In this document: in pieces, positions 1-8,433 of the stretch
Layout of the letters: each line of letters starts with the position of its first letter
Position numbering within the stretch: position 1 is the stretch's first letter
NCBI RefSeq assembly: GCF_041529975.1
Contig: NZ_CP168030.1
Coordinates: forward strand, 1,798,001-1,862,000
Origin: Microbacterium maritypicum
Lineage (GTDB): Bacteria; Actinomycetota; Actinomycetes; Actinomycetales; Microbacteriaceae
Direction: 5' to 3'
DNA length: 64,000 nucleotides
The notes under the pieces: model-generated
Told to the model about the DNA's origin: nothing
Seen by the model: the letters and a program-made list of their open reading frames with translations, nothing else
Databases searched by the model: none
Made by a program: the position numbers and the translations under genes

Positions 1-672
1 AGGTTGTCCTCTGGCGACGCGCAGATCGACGAAGCCGTCCTTGCGTTACGGCCCGCGGGGCTATGGAGCGTGGCGCCGCTGGCGCCAACCCAGCGCGCTC
101 GCCTGGACGAAGCGAACGTGGCAGTAGTTGATCCGCCGCGTGAGTACCAGGAAGCCATCGACCGTGAAATCGGCGCGATGCAAGCACGTCACCTCATCGA
201 ACGGGGCTACACAGCCGTGGCTATCGCAACTCCCGAGGCGCTGCGCGAGCAGCCTTACGCGACGGCCCGTGAGCGAGGAGCGCTGGAGGAATGTCAGCGG
301 GCGGGCGTCGCGGTGTTGCCGACCATCCGCCTTTCCCTCGAGCGGGGCAGTAGTCAGCAGACGGCCGAGATGCTGCGGGGGCAGAGCGTCGGCATTGCAG
401 CGTACAACGATGATGTCGCGCTTGCCGTCATGTCGGCAGCCATTCGCGCCGGGCGCAACGTGCCGGACGATATCGGAGTCATCGGGGTGGACAACACGAT
501 TGCGTCAGGGGTGACGGAACCGTCGCTGACCACAATCGACATCGATGTGCGCTTCAGCGCCCACGAGATCGTGCGGGCGCTTCTCGACGGGCCGGAGGTC
601 TTCACCCTCGACGAGCTTGACACCATGAAGTCGTCGGTCTCGGTGGTCGACGGAGGTAGCACGGCGCGCTGA
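1..672 (+). CDS. LacI-family regulator, C-terminal part (cut by window edge)
   Basis: The reading frame is open from base 1 and closes with TGA at 670-672, so this is the last ~223 residues of a longer gene; the DNA-binding N-terminus lies outside the window. The visible part is the periplasmic-binding-protein-like effector domain. The stretch GIAAYNDDVALAVMSAA followed by VPDDIGVIGVDN is the typical LacI/GalR core, and TEPSLTTIDID is the usual C-terminal strand. An in-frame TTG at position 4 should not be taken as the start. It converges with the GH3 gene and is separated from it by a strong hairpin. By position it probably controls the glycosidase block that follows, responding to a sugar (inference). 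Confidence 0.85.
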   Translation, partial: RLSSGDAQIDEAVLALRPAGLWSVAPLAPTQRARLDEANVAVVDPPREYQEAIDREIGAMQARHLIERGYTAVAIATPEALREQPYATARERGALEECQRAGVAVLPTIRLSLERGSSQQTAEMLRGQSVGIAAYNDDVALAVMSAAIRAGRNVPDDIGVIGVDNTIASGVTEPSLTTIDIDVRFSAHEIVRALLDGPEVFTLDELDTMKSSVSVVDGGSTAR

Positions 673-680
673 CGTCGGAA

Positions 681-711
681 GGGCTGGGAGATCGAGGCGA
701 TCTCCCAGCCC
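681..711. terminator. Bidirectional hairpin between LacI and GH3 genes
   Basis: A perfect 13-bp inverted repeat (arms 681-693 and 699-711, starting GGGCTGGGAG) with a 5-nt loop lies between the stop codons of two convergent genes. It is followed by TTCCT on the plus strand. Position and shape fit a terminator serving both genes. Confidence 0.75.
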
Positions 712-725
712 TTCCTCTGCGCGGT

Positions 726-3335
726 TTAGACCTCGGTGACCTGCGTCAGGAGCGTCTGCGGCAGATCGGCTGGCAGAGCGCCTTGGCTGTACATCACGAG
801 TTGATCGAGCGTGAGACCGATGGCCTGCGCCAGTGTCTCTTCGTCGGCGCCGTTCAGGGCGTCAGACAACACTGCCCGTCCCCGGGGGTGACTCAACCAG
901 TCCCCGATGGTGCTCGCGGAGGTCAACGCCGGAACCGCCACCTCCACGCGCGCAACCTCGACGACATCGGTCAGCTCGCCATCCACAGTGACGGTGCTCC
1001 AGAGCGCTCGGTTACGAGAGCAATGGTGAACTTCGCCACTCAGCTCGACACTGCCCTTCAGGGGCGTGGATGCGGACGACCCGCCGATGAAGAGGCGGAG
1101 GGCTCCCGGTTCGACCACCCAGCCTTCCCGGCGGTCCCACAACGCGAACATCTCCGAGGGGATCTCGACCAGCACCTGTCGCTCTTCACCCGCGCGGAGG
1201 AAGACTCGCTGGAAACCCAGCAGCACGCGAGATCGACGAACGACTCGCGCCACCAGGTCGCGACCGTACACCTGAACGACTTCGTCGCCGTCTCGGTCGC
1301 TCGTGTTCGAAACGGTGAATGTGCAGCGGATCACGCCGTCGGTTCCGACTTGGGGTGCCTGGAATGCGAGATCACGGTATTCGAACTGGCTGTAGCTGAG
1401 TCCGTGTCCAAAGGGGAACACCGCGCGTGCCGAGCCGTCGACATAGCTGTCGTTGCTCTGCAGCGTCCTCCAGTAGGGAACGGGCGCGGAGCCAACATTC
1501 TCCAGCATGGCGATAGGGAGCCTGCCTGCCGGGTTCACGTCGCCGAAAAGCACGGCGGCGGTCGCGGCTCCGGCTTCCTCTCCGCCGAGCCAGGCAGAGA
1601 CGATTGCCGGAGCACGGTCTGCGAGCCAGCCCAGCACGTACGGGCGCGCATGGCTGAGCACGACGATGGTCGGTGTGCCCGTGTCCAGGACTGCTTCCAC
1701 CAGCTCGCGCTGCACGCCCGGTAGCTCGCATGTAGCGCTGTCGAGTCCCTCTCCGACTGTCCCGAAGCCGTTGATGCCAGCCTGGTCGCCGACAACAAGG
1801 ACGGCGAGATCGGAGCGTCGGGCTGCGTCGACGGCGGCCGGGATGTCTGAGCGGTCCATGCGCTCGACCGGGCACCCCACTTCGTGCAACACGGTTGCCG
1901 CGTCACCAGCGCGCTCGCGGATTCCCTGGAGGAAGGTGACGAGCGGCACGGTGTCCACGAGGAGATCGGCGTCGTCGGCGCCGGTCTTGCCACGCAGCTC
2001 CTCGACATCTTCGAGACGAGCCTGCGGGTTCGCCGCGAGGGCGAACCGCTTCGTCATGCTGTCGAGGACCTGGTAGGCGTAGTGCCCGAGCTGACCCATG
2101 GGCCGGTCCGCGTTCGGCCCGATGACGGCGATGGTGTCAGGCGTCCTCGTCAGCGGGAGAAGCGGGGTGCCGTTGACCGCGTCGTTCTTGAGCAGGACCA
2201 CCGAGCGTTCGGCGACCCGCCGCGCCAGCCCCCGTGCAGCGGAAGAGTCGAGAGTCTCCGGGACCGAATCGATATCCACGTAGGGGTTCTCGAAGAGGCC
2301 CAGGCGGAACTTTGCCCGGAGGATTGCCCCGACGGCCCGGTCCAGCTCGCCTTCGGTGAGCAGTCCCGTCTCGACGGCCTCCACAATGCGGTCGGTGGAG
2401 ACGCGGTTGTCGAGGTCGATATCCACGCCTGCGCGAATGGCGTCAGCAAACGAGGCCACCAGCGAATCGCTCACGCCATGCTTGGTATGGAGCTGCCCGA
2501 TGGCGTCGAGGTCGGAGATGACTACTCCGTCGAAGCCATAGTCCTGGCGGAGGAGGCCGTCGAGGAGTTCCGGGGACCCGGTGACGGGCACGCCGTCGAG
2601 GTCGTTGTAGGACGGCATGATTCCATCGGCGCCCCCATCGCGGATCGCCATTTCGAACGGAACACCGTAGAACTCGCGCAGGAGTCGGTCTCCCACCTGA
2701 GCGGGCTCGGTATTGCGTCCGCCGTCGCTCGCCCCATAAGCGACAAAATGCTTGAGCGCCGCGATGATCGGACTTCCCGGGACCGCGTTCTGCAGCCCCC
2801 GAACGAAGGCCGATGCCGTCGAGCCGACGAGGTAGGGGTCCTCACCGTAGGTCTCGCCGACTCGTCCCCATCGCGGGTCGCGAGCGACGTCTGCGAGCGG
2901 AGACAGCGCCATCCTCGCGCCGAGGGCTGCCATCTGAGCCCCGATCTCCGCACCCATCTCCCTGATGAGTTCCGGATCCCACGTCGCTGCCTGAGCGATG
3001 GCGTCCGGGAAGGTGGTCGCGCCCTGGACTTTGAAACCGAGGAGCGCCTCCTCCGCGAGAAGGACGGGGATACCGAGGCGCGTGTCCTCGATGTGCTTGC
3101 GCTGCAGTTCGTTCACGCGCGCCGCCGCCTCCCGGGGCGGCAAGTTCAATGCAGCGATGGCGGCGGTTGCAGTACCCCAGCCTGTCGCAGGCGGGGTGTG
3201 TGCATCGACAGCCGTGCCAAAAGGTGACGCCGTCTGGGCAGCTTTCTCTTCGAGTGTCATGCGCTCGAGGAGGTCTCGTACTCGCACCCCCACAGGTTGG
3301 GTGGAGTCGCGGTAGGGCAGGTAGTCGTCGTTCAT
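726..3335 (-). CDS. Glycoside hydrolase family 3 beta-glucosidase/xylosidase-like
   Basis: An 869-residue GH3 enzyme, expected to remove terminal beta-linked sugars from oligosaccharides or glycosides. The TIM-barrel domain spans about residues 15-340, with KHFVAYGASDGGR and the nucleophile in VISDLDAI (Asp near residue 275). The alpha/beta sandwich domain is about 370-620 (VIGPNADRPMGQLGHY). A fibronectin-III-like domain follows (VQVYGRD), then an extra C-terminal segment of ~80 residues (STIGDWLSHPRG). There is no signal peptide, so action is cytoplasmic on imported substrate. It is the last gene of a minus-strand run after the GH35-like gene (52-bp gap). The exact sugar cannot be told from the sequence. 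Confidence 0.9.
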   Translation of the reverse strand: MNDDYLPYRDSTQPVGVRVRDLLERMTLEEKAAQTASPFGTAVDAHTPPATGWGTATAAIAALNLPPREAAARVNELQRKHIEDTRLGIPVLLAEEALLGFKVQGATTFPDAIAQAATWDPELIREMGAEIGAQMAALGARMALSPLADVARDPRWGRVGETYGEDPYLVGSTASAFVRGLQNAVPGSPIIAALKHFVAYGASDGGRNTEPAQVGDRLLREFYGVPFEMAIRDGGADGIMPSYNDLDGVPVTGSPELLDGLLRQDYGFDGVVISDLDAIGQLHTKHGVSDSLVASFADAIRAGVDIDLDNRVSTDRIVEAVETGLLTEGELDRAVGAILRAKFRLGLFENPYVDIDSVPETLDSSAARGLARRVAERSVVLLKNDAVNGTPLLPLTRTPDTIAVIGPNADRPMGQLGHYAYQVLDSMTKRFALAANPQARLEDVEELRGKTGADDADLLVDTVPLVTFLQGIRERAGDAATVLHEVGCPVERMDRSDIPAAVDAARRSDLAVLVVGDQAGINGFGTVGEGLDSATCELPGVQRELVEAVLDTGTPTIVVLSHARPYVLGWLADRAPAIVSAWLGGEEAGAATAAVLFGDVNPAGRLPIAMLENVGSAPVPYWRTLQSNDSYVDGSARAVFPFGHGLSYSQFEYRDLAFQAPQVGTDGVIRCTFTVSNTSDRDGDEVVQVYGRDLVARVVRRSRVLLGFQRVFLRAGEERQVLVEIPSEMFALWDRREGWVVEPGALRLFIGGSSASTPLKGSVELSGEVHHCSRNRALWSTVTVDGELTDVVEVARVEVAVPALTSASTIGDWLSHPRGRAVLSDALNGADEETLAQAIGLTLDQLVMYSQGALPADLPQTLLTQVTEV

Positions 3336-3386
3336 AGCAGGTCCGTTCGGTGGGGCAGACGAGGAAGAGGAAGAGGCGCGGCGCGC

Positions 3387-4985
3387 TCAGATCGCGTAGG
3401 TGGAGAACCGGGTGATTCCCGTCTCAGGGATACGGGTGGGAATGGCGCGGCCAGGTACCAGCCCGCTCCCGGGGAAGGGATAGGGGATCAGCGAGCCCGA
3501 GGCGGTCTCATCGCCGTTTAGGCGCAGCGTCGGAACAAGCTCGTCGCCCTCGAGCTCGAACGCGGTCGCGGAAAGGAAGGAAGCCGTCCGTCCGTCCGTG
3601 CCTGCCAGGGTGATCCAGAAACCTCGGCCGAGGAGATAGACCCCGTTCGGGCCGTCCTCGATGACGATGGCGTACCCGGGATAGACCGGTGTGACGTACC
3701 CCCACTCATCCTTCGTGTGCAAGGTCACCGTCACGTCGCCGAGGACGATCTCCGCACCTGGGTTTTCTTCGTTCAGGATGATGGCGCGCATCTGCGCGTC
3801 CGGATTGACCGCGACGACGGCTGCCGCAGCCCGAAGGAGGTGAAAGGCGTCGGTGAGGGGAGCAAACTCAGGATCTGTCGGCGTATAGGAGTCCACACCG
3901 AACGGGGAGACGCCAAGCGCCGCGTGGTTGCCGATGGCTTCGAACATCTGCGGGATGCCGGGAGAGTCGCCGCGCAACTCCGGGATGAGCAGGCGCCCCC
4001 GGCGAGCCTTGAAACCGGCGAGTACCTCTGTGATGTCATCGACGTAAATGTCAGGTGCGAGGAAATCGATGTCCGGGGCGAGTTCTTCCCAGATCGCGGC
4101 GACCGGCAGAACGGGTCCGCCACTCGGATACTGTCCAGGCCGTTTGCCGCCGGCAAGGGCGACCGGGCCGTCGAGTACGCTATCGCGGTCGAGCCAGGCG
4201 TTGACGAAGAGGGGAACATTCAATTCCGCTCGCCCCGCGGCAGCCACGACCTGCGTGTAGGCGGCGAAACCGGCCGCCATGAACGCTTCGTCGACGCGGT
4301 CGCCCGCAGGGAAGACCTCCGCCCAAGTTCCTTCCCTCAGGCTGCCGTGGGCGACCCATTCCGCGTGGAGGGGGGCGTCGACGTCCCCGGCAACAGCATG
4401 GATGACAGCTGCAGGTACACGGTCATTGAACAGGCGCTCCGCATTATTGCTGCGGTCGCGGGTGTCGCCGAGCAACCCGATCTCGTTCTCCACCTGCACC
4501 GCGATCACCGTGCGGTCGGCGTCCACAGCGGCTATGTGCTGCATCAGGGCAGCGAACGCGCGCGCATCGGCCTCGCGTGACGTGGACCCGAACGGCGTGA
4601 GATGTTCGGCATGGTGACCGGTTGATAGGAGAGAGCGCGGGAAGCGCTCCGCGTCCCGCTTCACCCATGCTGGGACGTACGTCGAAGCGGCGTTCTTCCA
4701 GGACCCGAACCACAGAGGGATGAGCTTCAAGCCTCGCGAACGCGCTCCCTCAATCATCGCGTCGACAAGGCGCGTGTCGTAGGTGCCCTCAACCGGTTCG
4801 AAGAGGTCCCATGCGACAGGTGCAAGAACCGTGTTGGCGCCGAGGAGCGCGACGGTGTCGAAAGACGCGGTGATCGCCCGTTCGGTGCTTGAGCTGGAGT
4901 TATGTACCTCCGCTCCGATGACCACGAAGGGTCGGCCGTCCACGCTCAGGTACGGCCCGGTCCAAAGGTCAGTCGTGCTAGGCAA
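3387..4985 (-). CDS. GH35-like beta-galactosidase (DUF5597 type), copy 1
   Basis: An intracellular GH35-like glycosidase of ~532 residues. Near the N-terminus is VIGAEVHNSSSS, which opens the TIM barrel. VQVENEIGLLGD holds the likely proton-donor Glu, and LLIPELRGDS the likely nucleophile Glu. The beta-rich C-terminal half fits DUF5597. I place the start at TTG 4985: a GGAG lies 8 nt upstream, and this start leaves a 13-bp hairpin (5050-5084) outside the gene. The longer frame reaching 5090 would run through that hairpin, and its extra N-terminus has no match in the sister gene at 6586-8241. The two copies are clearly paralogous along their length. Substrate is unknown; a beta-galactoside or related plant glycoside is likely. 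Confidence 0.82.
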   Translation of the reverse strand: MPSTTDLWTGPYLSVDGRPFVVIGAEVHNSSSSTERAITASFDTVALLGANTVLAPVAWDLFEPVEGTYDTRLVDAMIEGARSRGLKLIPLWFGSWKNAASTYVPAWVKRDAERFPRSLLSTGHHAEHLTPFGSTSREADARAFAALMQHIAAVDADRTVIAVQVENEIGLLGDTRDRSNNAERLFNDRVPAAVIHAVAGDVDAPLHAEWVAHGSLREGTWAEVFPAGDRVDEAFMAAGFAAYTQVVAAAGRAELNVPLFVNAWLDRDSVLDGPVALAGGKRPGQYPSGGPVLPVAAIWEELAPDIDFLAPDIYVDDITEVLAGFKARRGRLLIPELRGDSPGIPQMFEAIGNHAALGVSPFGVDSYTPTDPEFAPLTDAFHLLRAAAAVVAVNPDAQMRAIILNEENPGAEIVLGDVTVTLHTKDEWGYVTPVYPGYAIVIEDGPNGVYLLGRGFWITLAGTDGRTASFLSATAFELEGDELVPTLRLNGDETASGSLIPYPFPGSGLVPGRAIPTRIPETGITRFSTYAI

Positions 4986-5049
4986 CAGTGTCACTCCATT
5001 CGTGGTTGGGCGCCGACGCGCGAGAAGGCGTCCTGGATAAGAGATGCCT

Positions 5050-5084
5050 CCGTGTGGCCGAGGAGCTGTCACTCGGCCACACGG
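5050..5084 (-). terminator. Hairpin between the MFS and GH35-like genes
   Basis: A perfect 13-bp inverted repeat (arms 5050-5062 and 5072-5084, CCGTGTGGCC...) with a 9-nt loop lies in the 120-bp gap after the MFS stop. There is no clear T-run. It could be a leaky terminator or an mRNA-stability element that lowers expression of the two downstream hydrolase genes. Confidence 0.6.
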
Positions 5085-5105
5085 CGGCACCGGGGAACTA
5101 GCGGG

Positions 5106-6440
5106 TCATCGCACTCCGCGGACGCGGGCTGCGGTGACTGCGGCGCCGAGGGCAAAGACTCCACCCGCGATGAAGAGGGCGGTGTAGTTTCCAGACCCTC
5201 CGCCGATGGCGAGAAGAAGTGGCGCGATGACAGGCCCGATAGCGGTCGCCAGTGTGCCGGAGACCTGGTAGATCGACATCCACTTTCCGCCAGCAGCAGG
5301 GTCGGGCAAGACGTCAGAGGCAAGGGCGAGATCGACCGAGTTGAACGCGCCGGAACCAGCGGAAATGAGCACGCCTCCGATGATGTAGATCCCGAAGTCA
5401 GGTGCTATAGCTGCGATGGCCATACCCGCGGCGATCATCCCCGCCGCGATGTAAATGAATGGCTTACGCCGACGCAACTTGTCCGAAAGGAACCCACCCA
5501 GGATCGTGAATCCGATAGTCGCGAGCAGGGCCAGCCCGCCGGCGACAGCGAGCTGCTGACCCGCCTGTTCCGCGGTGAAGCCGAGTCGGTCCAGAAGGAA
5601 GTACAGCTGGTAGGTGCTGAAGAATGCCGTTCCCACTCCGATGCACAGCTTTCCGACCCACACCAACGAGAAATCTGGGTGCTTGAGCGGGTTGAACAGC
5701 AGGCTACGCAGGGACGATCCAACCTTGACGGACTGAAAACGCTCCGGCGCGGGGCTGTCGGGGATGACGAGTACCCACAGCAGCACACCGAGCGCGAAGA
5801 CGGCGACCGGGGCCAGGAAGAGCAGCACCACGTTGCTCAGCAACAGGCTGCCAACCAGGGTGGCGGAGACGCCAGCAATCGATGCCATAACGCCGCTCAG
5901 CGCACCCAGCTTGCCTCGCTGTGCGGGGGGCACGTGTTCGGCGAGGGTGGGGTTCATGGCGACGCCTACGAGGGATGCGGCGAGCTGAGCGATCACGTAT
6001 CCAACGAGGATGAGAGGCACGTTCGGCGCGATGGCAATCAGAAACGCACTGATGGCAAAGACCGAGAAGCCGAGAATGAGGAACGGCCGGCGTCGCCCCC
6101 AGGCGAACTTGCTTCGGTCGCTGAGTACACCGAGTACCGGTCCTGCAGGCAGCAGAACGATGGCACTGATACCGACGACCAGACCGAGCACGGTCTCCTT
6201 GCTCGCGGGGTCGACGAGTTGAATCTTGTACGGGAGGCTGAAGAGCGCCGGCATGAACAGGCACAGGAAGTATCCGAAGTACGCGAAGCTGTACACGAAG
6301 ACAAAGCCCGGCCCCACCTTCGGAATGCGCAGCTCCGCCGTCGTGGGATCTTCCTCATCCTCCGCCCGCAAGGTGAGCTGAGATACGTCCTCGATAGGTG
6401 TGTTAGTCGGCACGATGTTTGCCGCGTCTTTGCGTCTCAT
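5106..6440 (-). CDS. MFS transporter, probable glycoside or sugar importer
   Basis: A 444-residue major facilitator protein with about 12 membrane segments after a ~45-residue cytoplasmic N-terminus. The loop between segments 2 and 3 carries the MFS signature (LSDRSKFAWGRRRPF), and a related loop sits in the second half (LSDKLRRRKPF). A GAAGG ribosome site lies 7 nt before the ATG. It sits between two GH35-like hydrolases and upstream of GH3, so import of the glycoside they cleave is the natural role (inference from context). Exact substrate and direction cannot be read from the sequence. Confidence 0.85.
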   Translation of the reverse strand: MRRKDAANIVPTNTPIEDVSQLTLRAEDEEDPTTAELRIPKVGPGFVFVYSFAYFGYFLCLFMPALFSLPYKIQLVDPASKETVLGLVVGISAIVLLPAGPVLGVLSDRSKFAWGRRRPFLILGFSVFAISAFLIAIAPNVPLILVGYVIAQLAASLVGVAMNPTLAEHVPPAQRGKLGALSGVMASIAGVSATLVGSLLLSNVVLLFLAPVAVFALGVLLWVLVIPDSPAPERFQSVKVGSSLRSLLFNPLKHPDFSLVWVGKLCIGVGTAFFSTYQLYFLLDRLGFTAEQAGQQLAVAGGLALLATIGFTILGGFLSDKLRRRKPFIYIAAGMIAAGMAIAAIAPDFGIYIIGGVLISAGSGAFNSVDLALASDVLPDPAAGGKWMSIYQVSGTLATAIGPVIAPLLLAIGGGSGNYTALFIAGGVFALGAAVTAARVRGVR

Positions 6441-6537
6441 GGGTTTGCCTTCATCACGGGCCCGTCATCGGGCGCTCTGGTCCGAGTCGGCTTCGGGGGC
6501 CGATATCGGTGTTGATAGGTACAGGGAACCACTGTTT

Positions 6538-6551
6538 TTGACGCGTGTCAA
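6538..6551. promoter_or_regulatory. 14-bp near-palindrome upstream of MFS gene
   Basis: TTGACGCGTGTCAA is symmetric except for one pair and lies in the 145-bp gap between the upstream GH35-like stop and the MFS start. Read on the minus strand it begins with TTGACA, so it could be a repressor operator over a -35 box. The cognate regulator is unknown; the LacI protein at the left edge is a candidate. Confidence 0.4.
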
Positions 6552-6585
6552 TCCGCTGAGTGACTCGGGTCCGCCCGCCCACCGT

Positions 6586-8241
6586 TCATGTACGGGTCGA
6601 CCGCGATGGCTCGGCGGCCGGAGCGGTGGCGGGCGGCGGGCTCGCCAACGTGAACCGCACCACGCCACTGCGCCGGCGGATGGAGGGGATGTGGTACGCG
6701 TCGGATGGCGGTCGTGGTTCGAGAGACGGCAAGACCACGACGCTGCCGCTTTCTGTCTCGTCACCGTTGAGCTCGCGGTAGACCTCCACGCCGCTTTCGC
6801 GAGCTCTCAGCTCTTCGACCTTGACGATCTCCGCTCGACCTTCCGCGCAGAAGAACGACAGTTCAGCTCCTCTGCCGCATGCGAGGAACGTGTCCTCAGA
6901 CTCCTGAACGATCAGCCCATAGCCCCACTCGTTGAACCCGCCAACCCTGTTCGGCTCGCGTCGTGCGATGGCGGTGTACCTCCCCAACGCAAGCTCTTGC
7001 TGCTCGAGCTCGGCATGAAGTCTGATGCTCCCGATGGGAGGCGCTGAGTTGACCTTTGCGAGGATCGCTAGTGCCCCGTAGGCATCGAACAAGGCCTCGC
7101 CCTCGGGCAACTCCGTGGTGTCGATGCCGAACGGGGAGACCCCGATGGCGGAGTGCGTGCCCAAGGCGACGAATGCGTCTGCGACACCAGCGACATTTCG
7201 GCGCATCTCCGGGATGAGAAGGCCGCCACTGAGGCCGATGTAGTCCCTGCAGATCTGGTCGAAGTCCCCGAAGTAGATGTCGGGGACGAGCAAGTCCAGC
7301 GAGGGCGCGAGTGCGCTCCACATCGCTCCCACATGGGGGAGTGGGCCACCGCTGGGGTATATGCCTGGCTCCTGGCCCCCCGCCGGATTGCCATCCGCAA
7401 CCTCGAGTTGCGTGTACAACCATGCGTTCGCGAACAGGGGGAGCGGGTATTGGGCTCTTCCCGCGGCGGCAACTCGCTCGACATGGCGCGCATAGGCTGC
7501 CGCCATGAAGGCTTCATCAGTGTCTGTGGTGTCTCCGAACAACTCCGACCATGTGCCCGCTTGCTGCTCGCCGTGAGAGCGCCACGCCTCTCGAATACGA
7601 AGAGGTGCATCCGTGCGGAGCGCGGCGAGGACGTCTTCCGGGACGCTGCTGTGGTAGGCGTGTTCCGCCGCAGCGCTACGGTCTCGGGAGTCCCCCAGGA
7701 TTCCGACTTCGTTCTCCACCTGGACCATCACGATGGTTCCTTCGGCAGAGTCGATGTCCCGGATGTGCGCCATGAGCGCGGCGAAGGCCCGCGCATCCGC
7801 TTCTGCAGCTTCCGTGGCGAAAGGAGTCAAGCAGTCGCGAGTCTCGCCCGTTCTGATTTCGGCCCGGGGGAAACGCTGAGGGTCGGACCGCACCCAGTCG
7901 GGAATGTAAGTTGAGCGCCCGTTCTTCCATGTCCCGAACCAGAGCGGGATCAGATGCAGATTCTTGTCACGCGCTGTGGAGACGAGCTCATCGACAAGAA
8001 AAAAGTCGAACTCCCCTTCGTGGGGCTCCAGCTGTCGCCACGAGACAGGCGCCAGAACGGTGTTGAGATTCATGCCGTCCAGGGCATCGAAGGCATCTCG
8101 AATGGCGAGGCGGCTGCTGCTCGAGGAATTGTGTAGCTCACCCCCGAGGATGACGAAGCGCTTGCCACGGACGTGAAGGTGCTTCACCCCTCCCTCGCTG
8201 ACAAGCCGGGCGGGCGGGGCTACAGGTGAAGTGCGTGGCAT
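6586..8241 (-). CDS. GH35-like beta-galactosidase (DUF5597 type), copy 2
   Basis: A 551-residue paralogue of the enzyme at 3387-4985. It has the same N-terminal barrel entry (ILGGELHNSSSSS), the acid/base region VMVQVENEVGILGD and the nucleophile region LLIPEMRRN. There is no signal peptide. The ATG at 8241 is preceded by GAGG at 4 nt spacing, and a promoter can be drawn further upstream. It is the first gene of the minus-strand run copy 2 - MFS - copy 1 - GH3. The C-terminus (SRSTRT) is short and polar. Two divergent copies side by side suggest different linkages or sugars on one complex glycoside (inference). Confidence 0.85.
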   Translation of the reverse strand: MPRTSPVAPPARLVSEGGVKHLHVRGKRFVILGGELHNSSSSSRLAIRDAFDALDGMNLNTVLAPVSWRQLEPHEGEFDFFLVDELVSTARDKNLHLIPLWFGTWKNGRSTYIPDWVRSDPQRFPRAEIRTGETRDCLTPFATEAAEADARAFAALMAHIRDIDSAEGTIVMVQVENEVGILGDSRDRSAAAEHAYHSSVPEDVLAALRTDAPLRIREAWRSHGEQQAGTWSELFGDTTDTDEAFMAAAYARHVERVAAAGRAQYPLPLFANAWLYTQLEVADGNPAGGQEPGIYPSGGPLPHVGAMWSALAPSLDLLVPDIYFGDFDQICRDYIGLSGGLLIPEMRRNVAGVADAFVALGTHSAIGVSPFGIDTTELPEGEALFDAYGALAILAKVNSAPPIGSIRLHAELEQQELALGRYTAIARREPNRVGGFNEWGYGLIVQESEDTFLACGRGAELSFFCAEGRAEIVKVEELRARESGVEVYRELNGDETESGSVVVLPSLEPRPPSDAYHIPSIRRRSGVVRFTLASPPPATAPAAEPSRSTRT

Positions 8242-8280
8242 GGGTCCTCATCGTCGAAGTGCGGTGGCAAAAATGTAGCA

Positions 8281-8309
8281 GATGTACCGTTTTCGTTCAT
8301 GTGGTTCAA
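8281..8309 (-). promoter_or_regulatory. Probable promoter of the glycosidase run
   Basis: On the minus strand TTGAAC (8309-8304) and TACATC (8286-8281) are separated by 17 bp, about 40 nt before the ATG of the GH35-like gene. It fits a housekeeping sigma-factor promoter; no clear operator symmetry was seen within it. Confidence 0.5.
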
Positions 8310-8433
8310 CATCGCGTCTACTGCCAACGCAGTACATCGGAGCCTGCGCACGGACCACGCGAGCGCGACGCGGAGAAATCAGAGTTGAAGAAAGCACTCG
8401 CGCGCACGCTGATGCGCCTTTCGAAGGACTCTC

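Noticed and set aside
1884..3227. 447-residue plus-strand frame inside GH3
   Set aside because: It is opposite a well-supported GH3 gene and its composition is that of antisense high-GC DNA.
4902..6515. 537-residue plus-strand frame across the MFS gene
   Set aside because: Antisense shadow; the predicted protein is rich in Arg, Glu and His without domains, while the opposite strand encodes a clear MFS protein.
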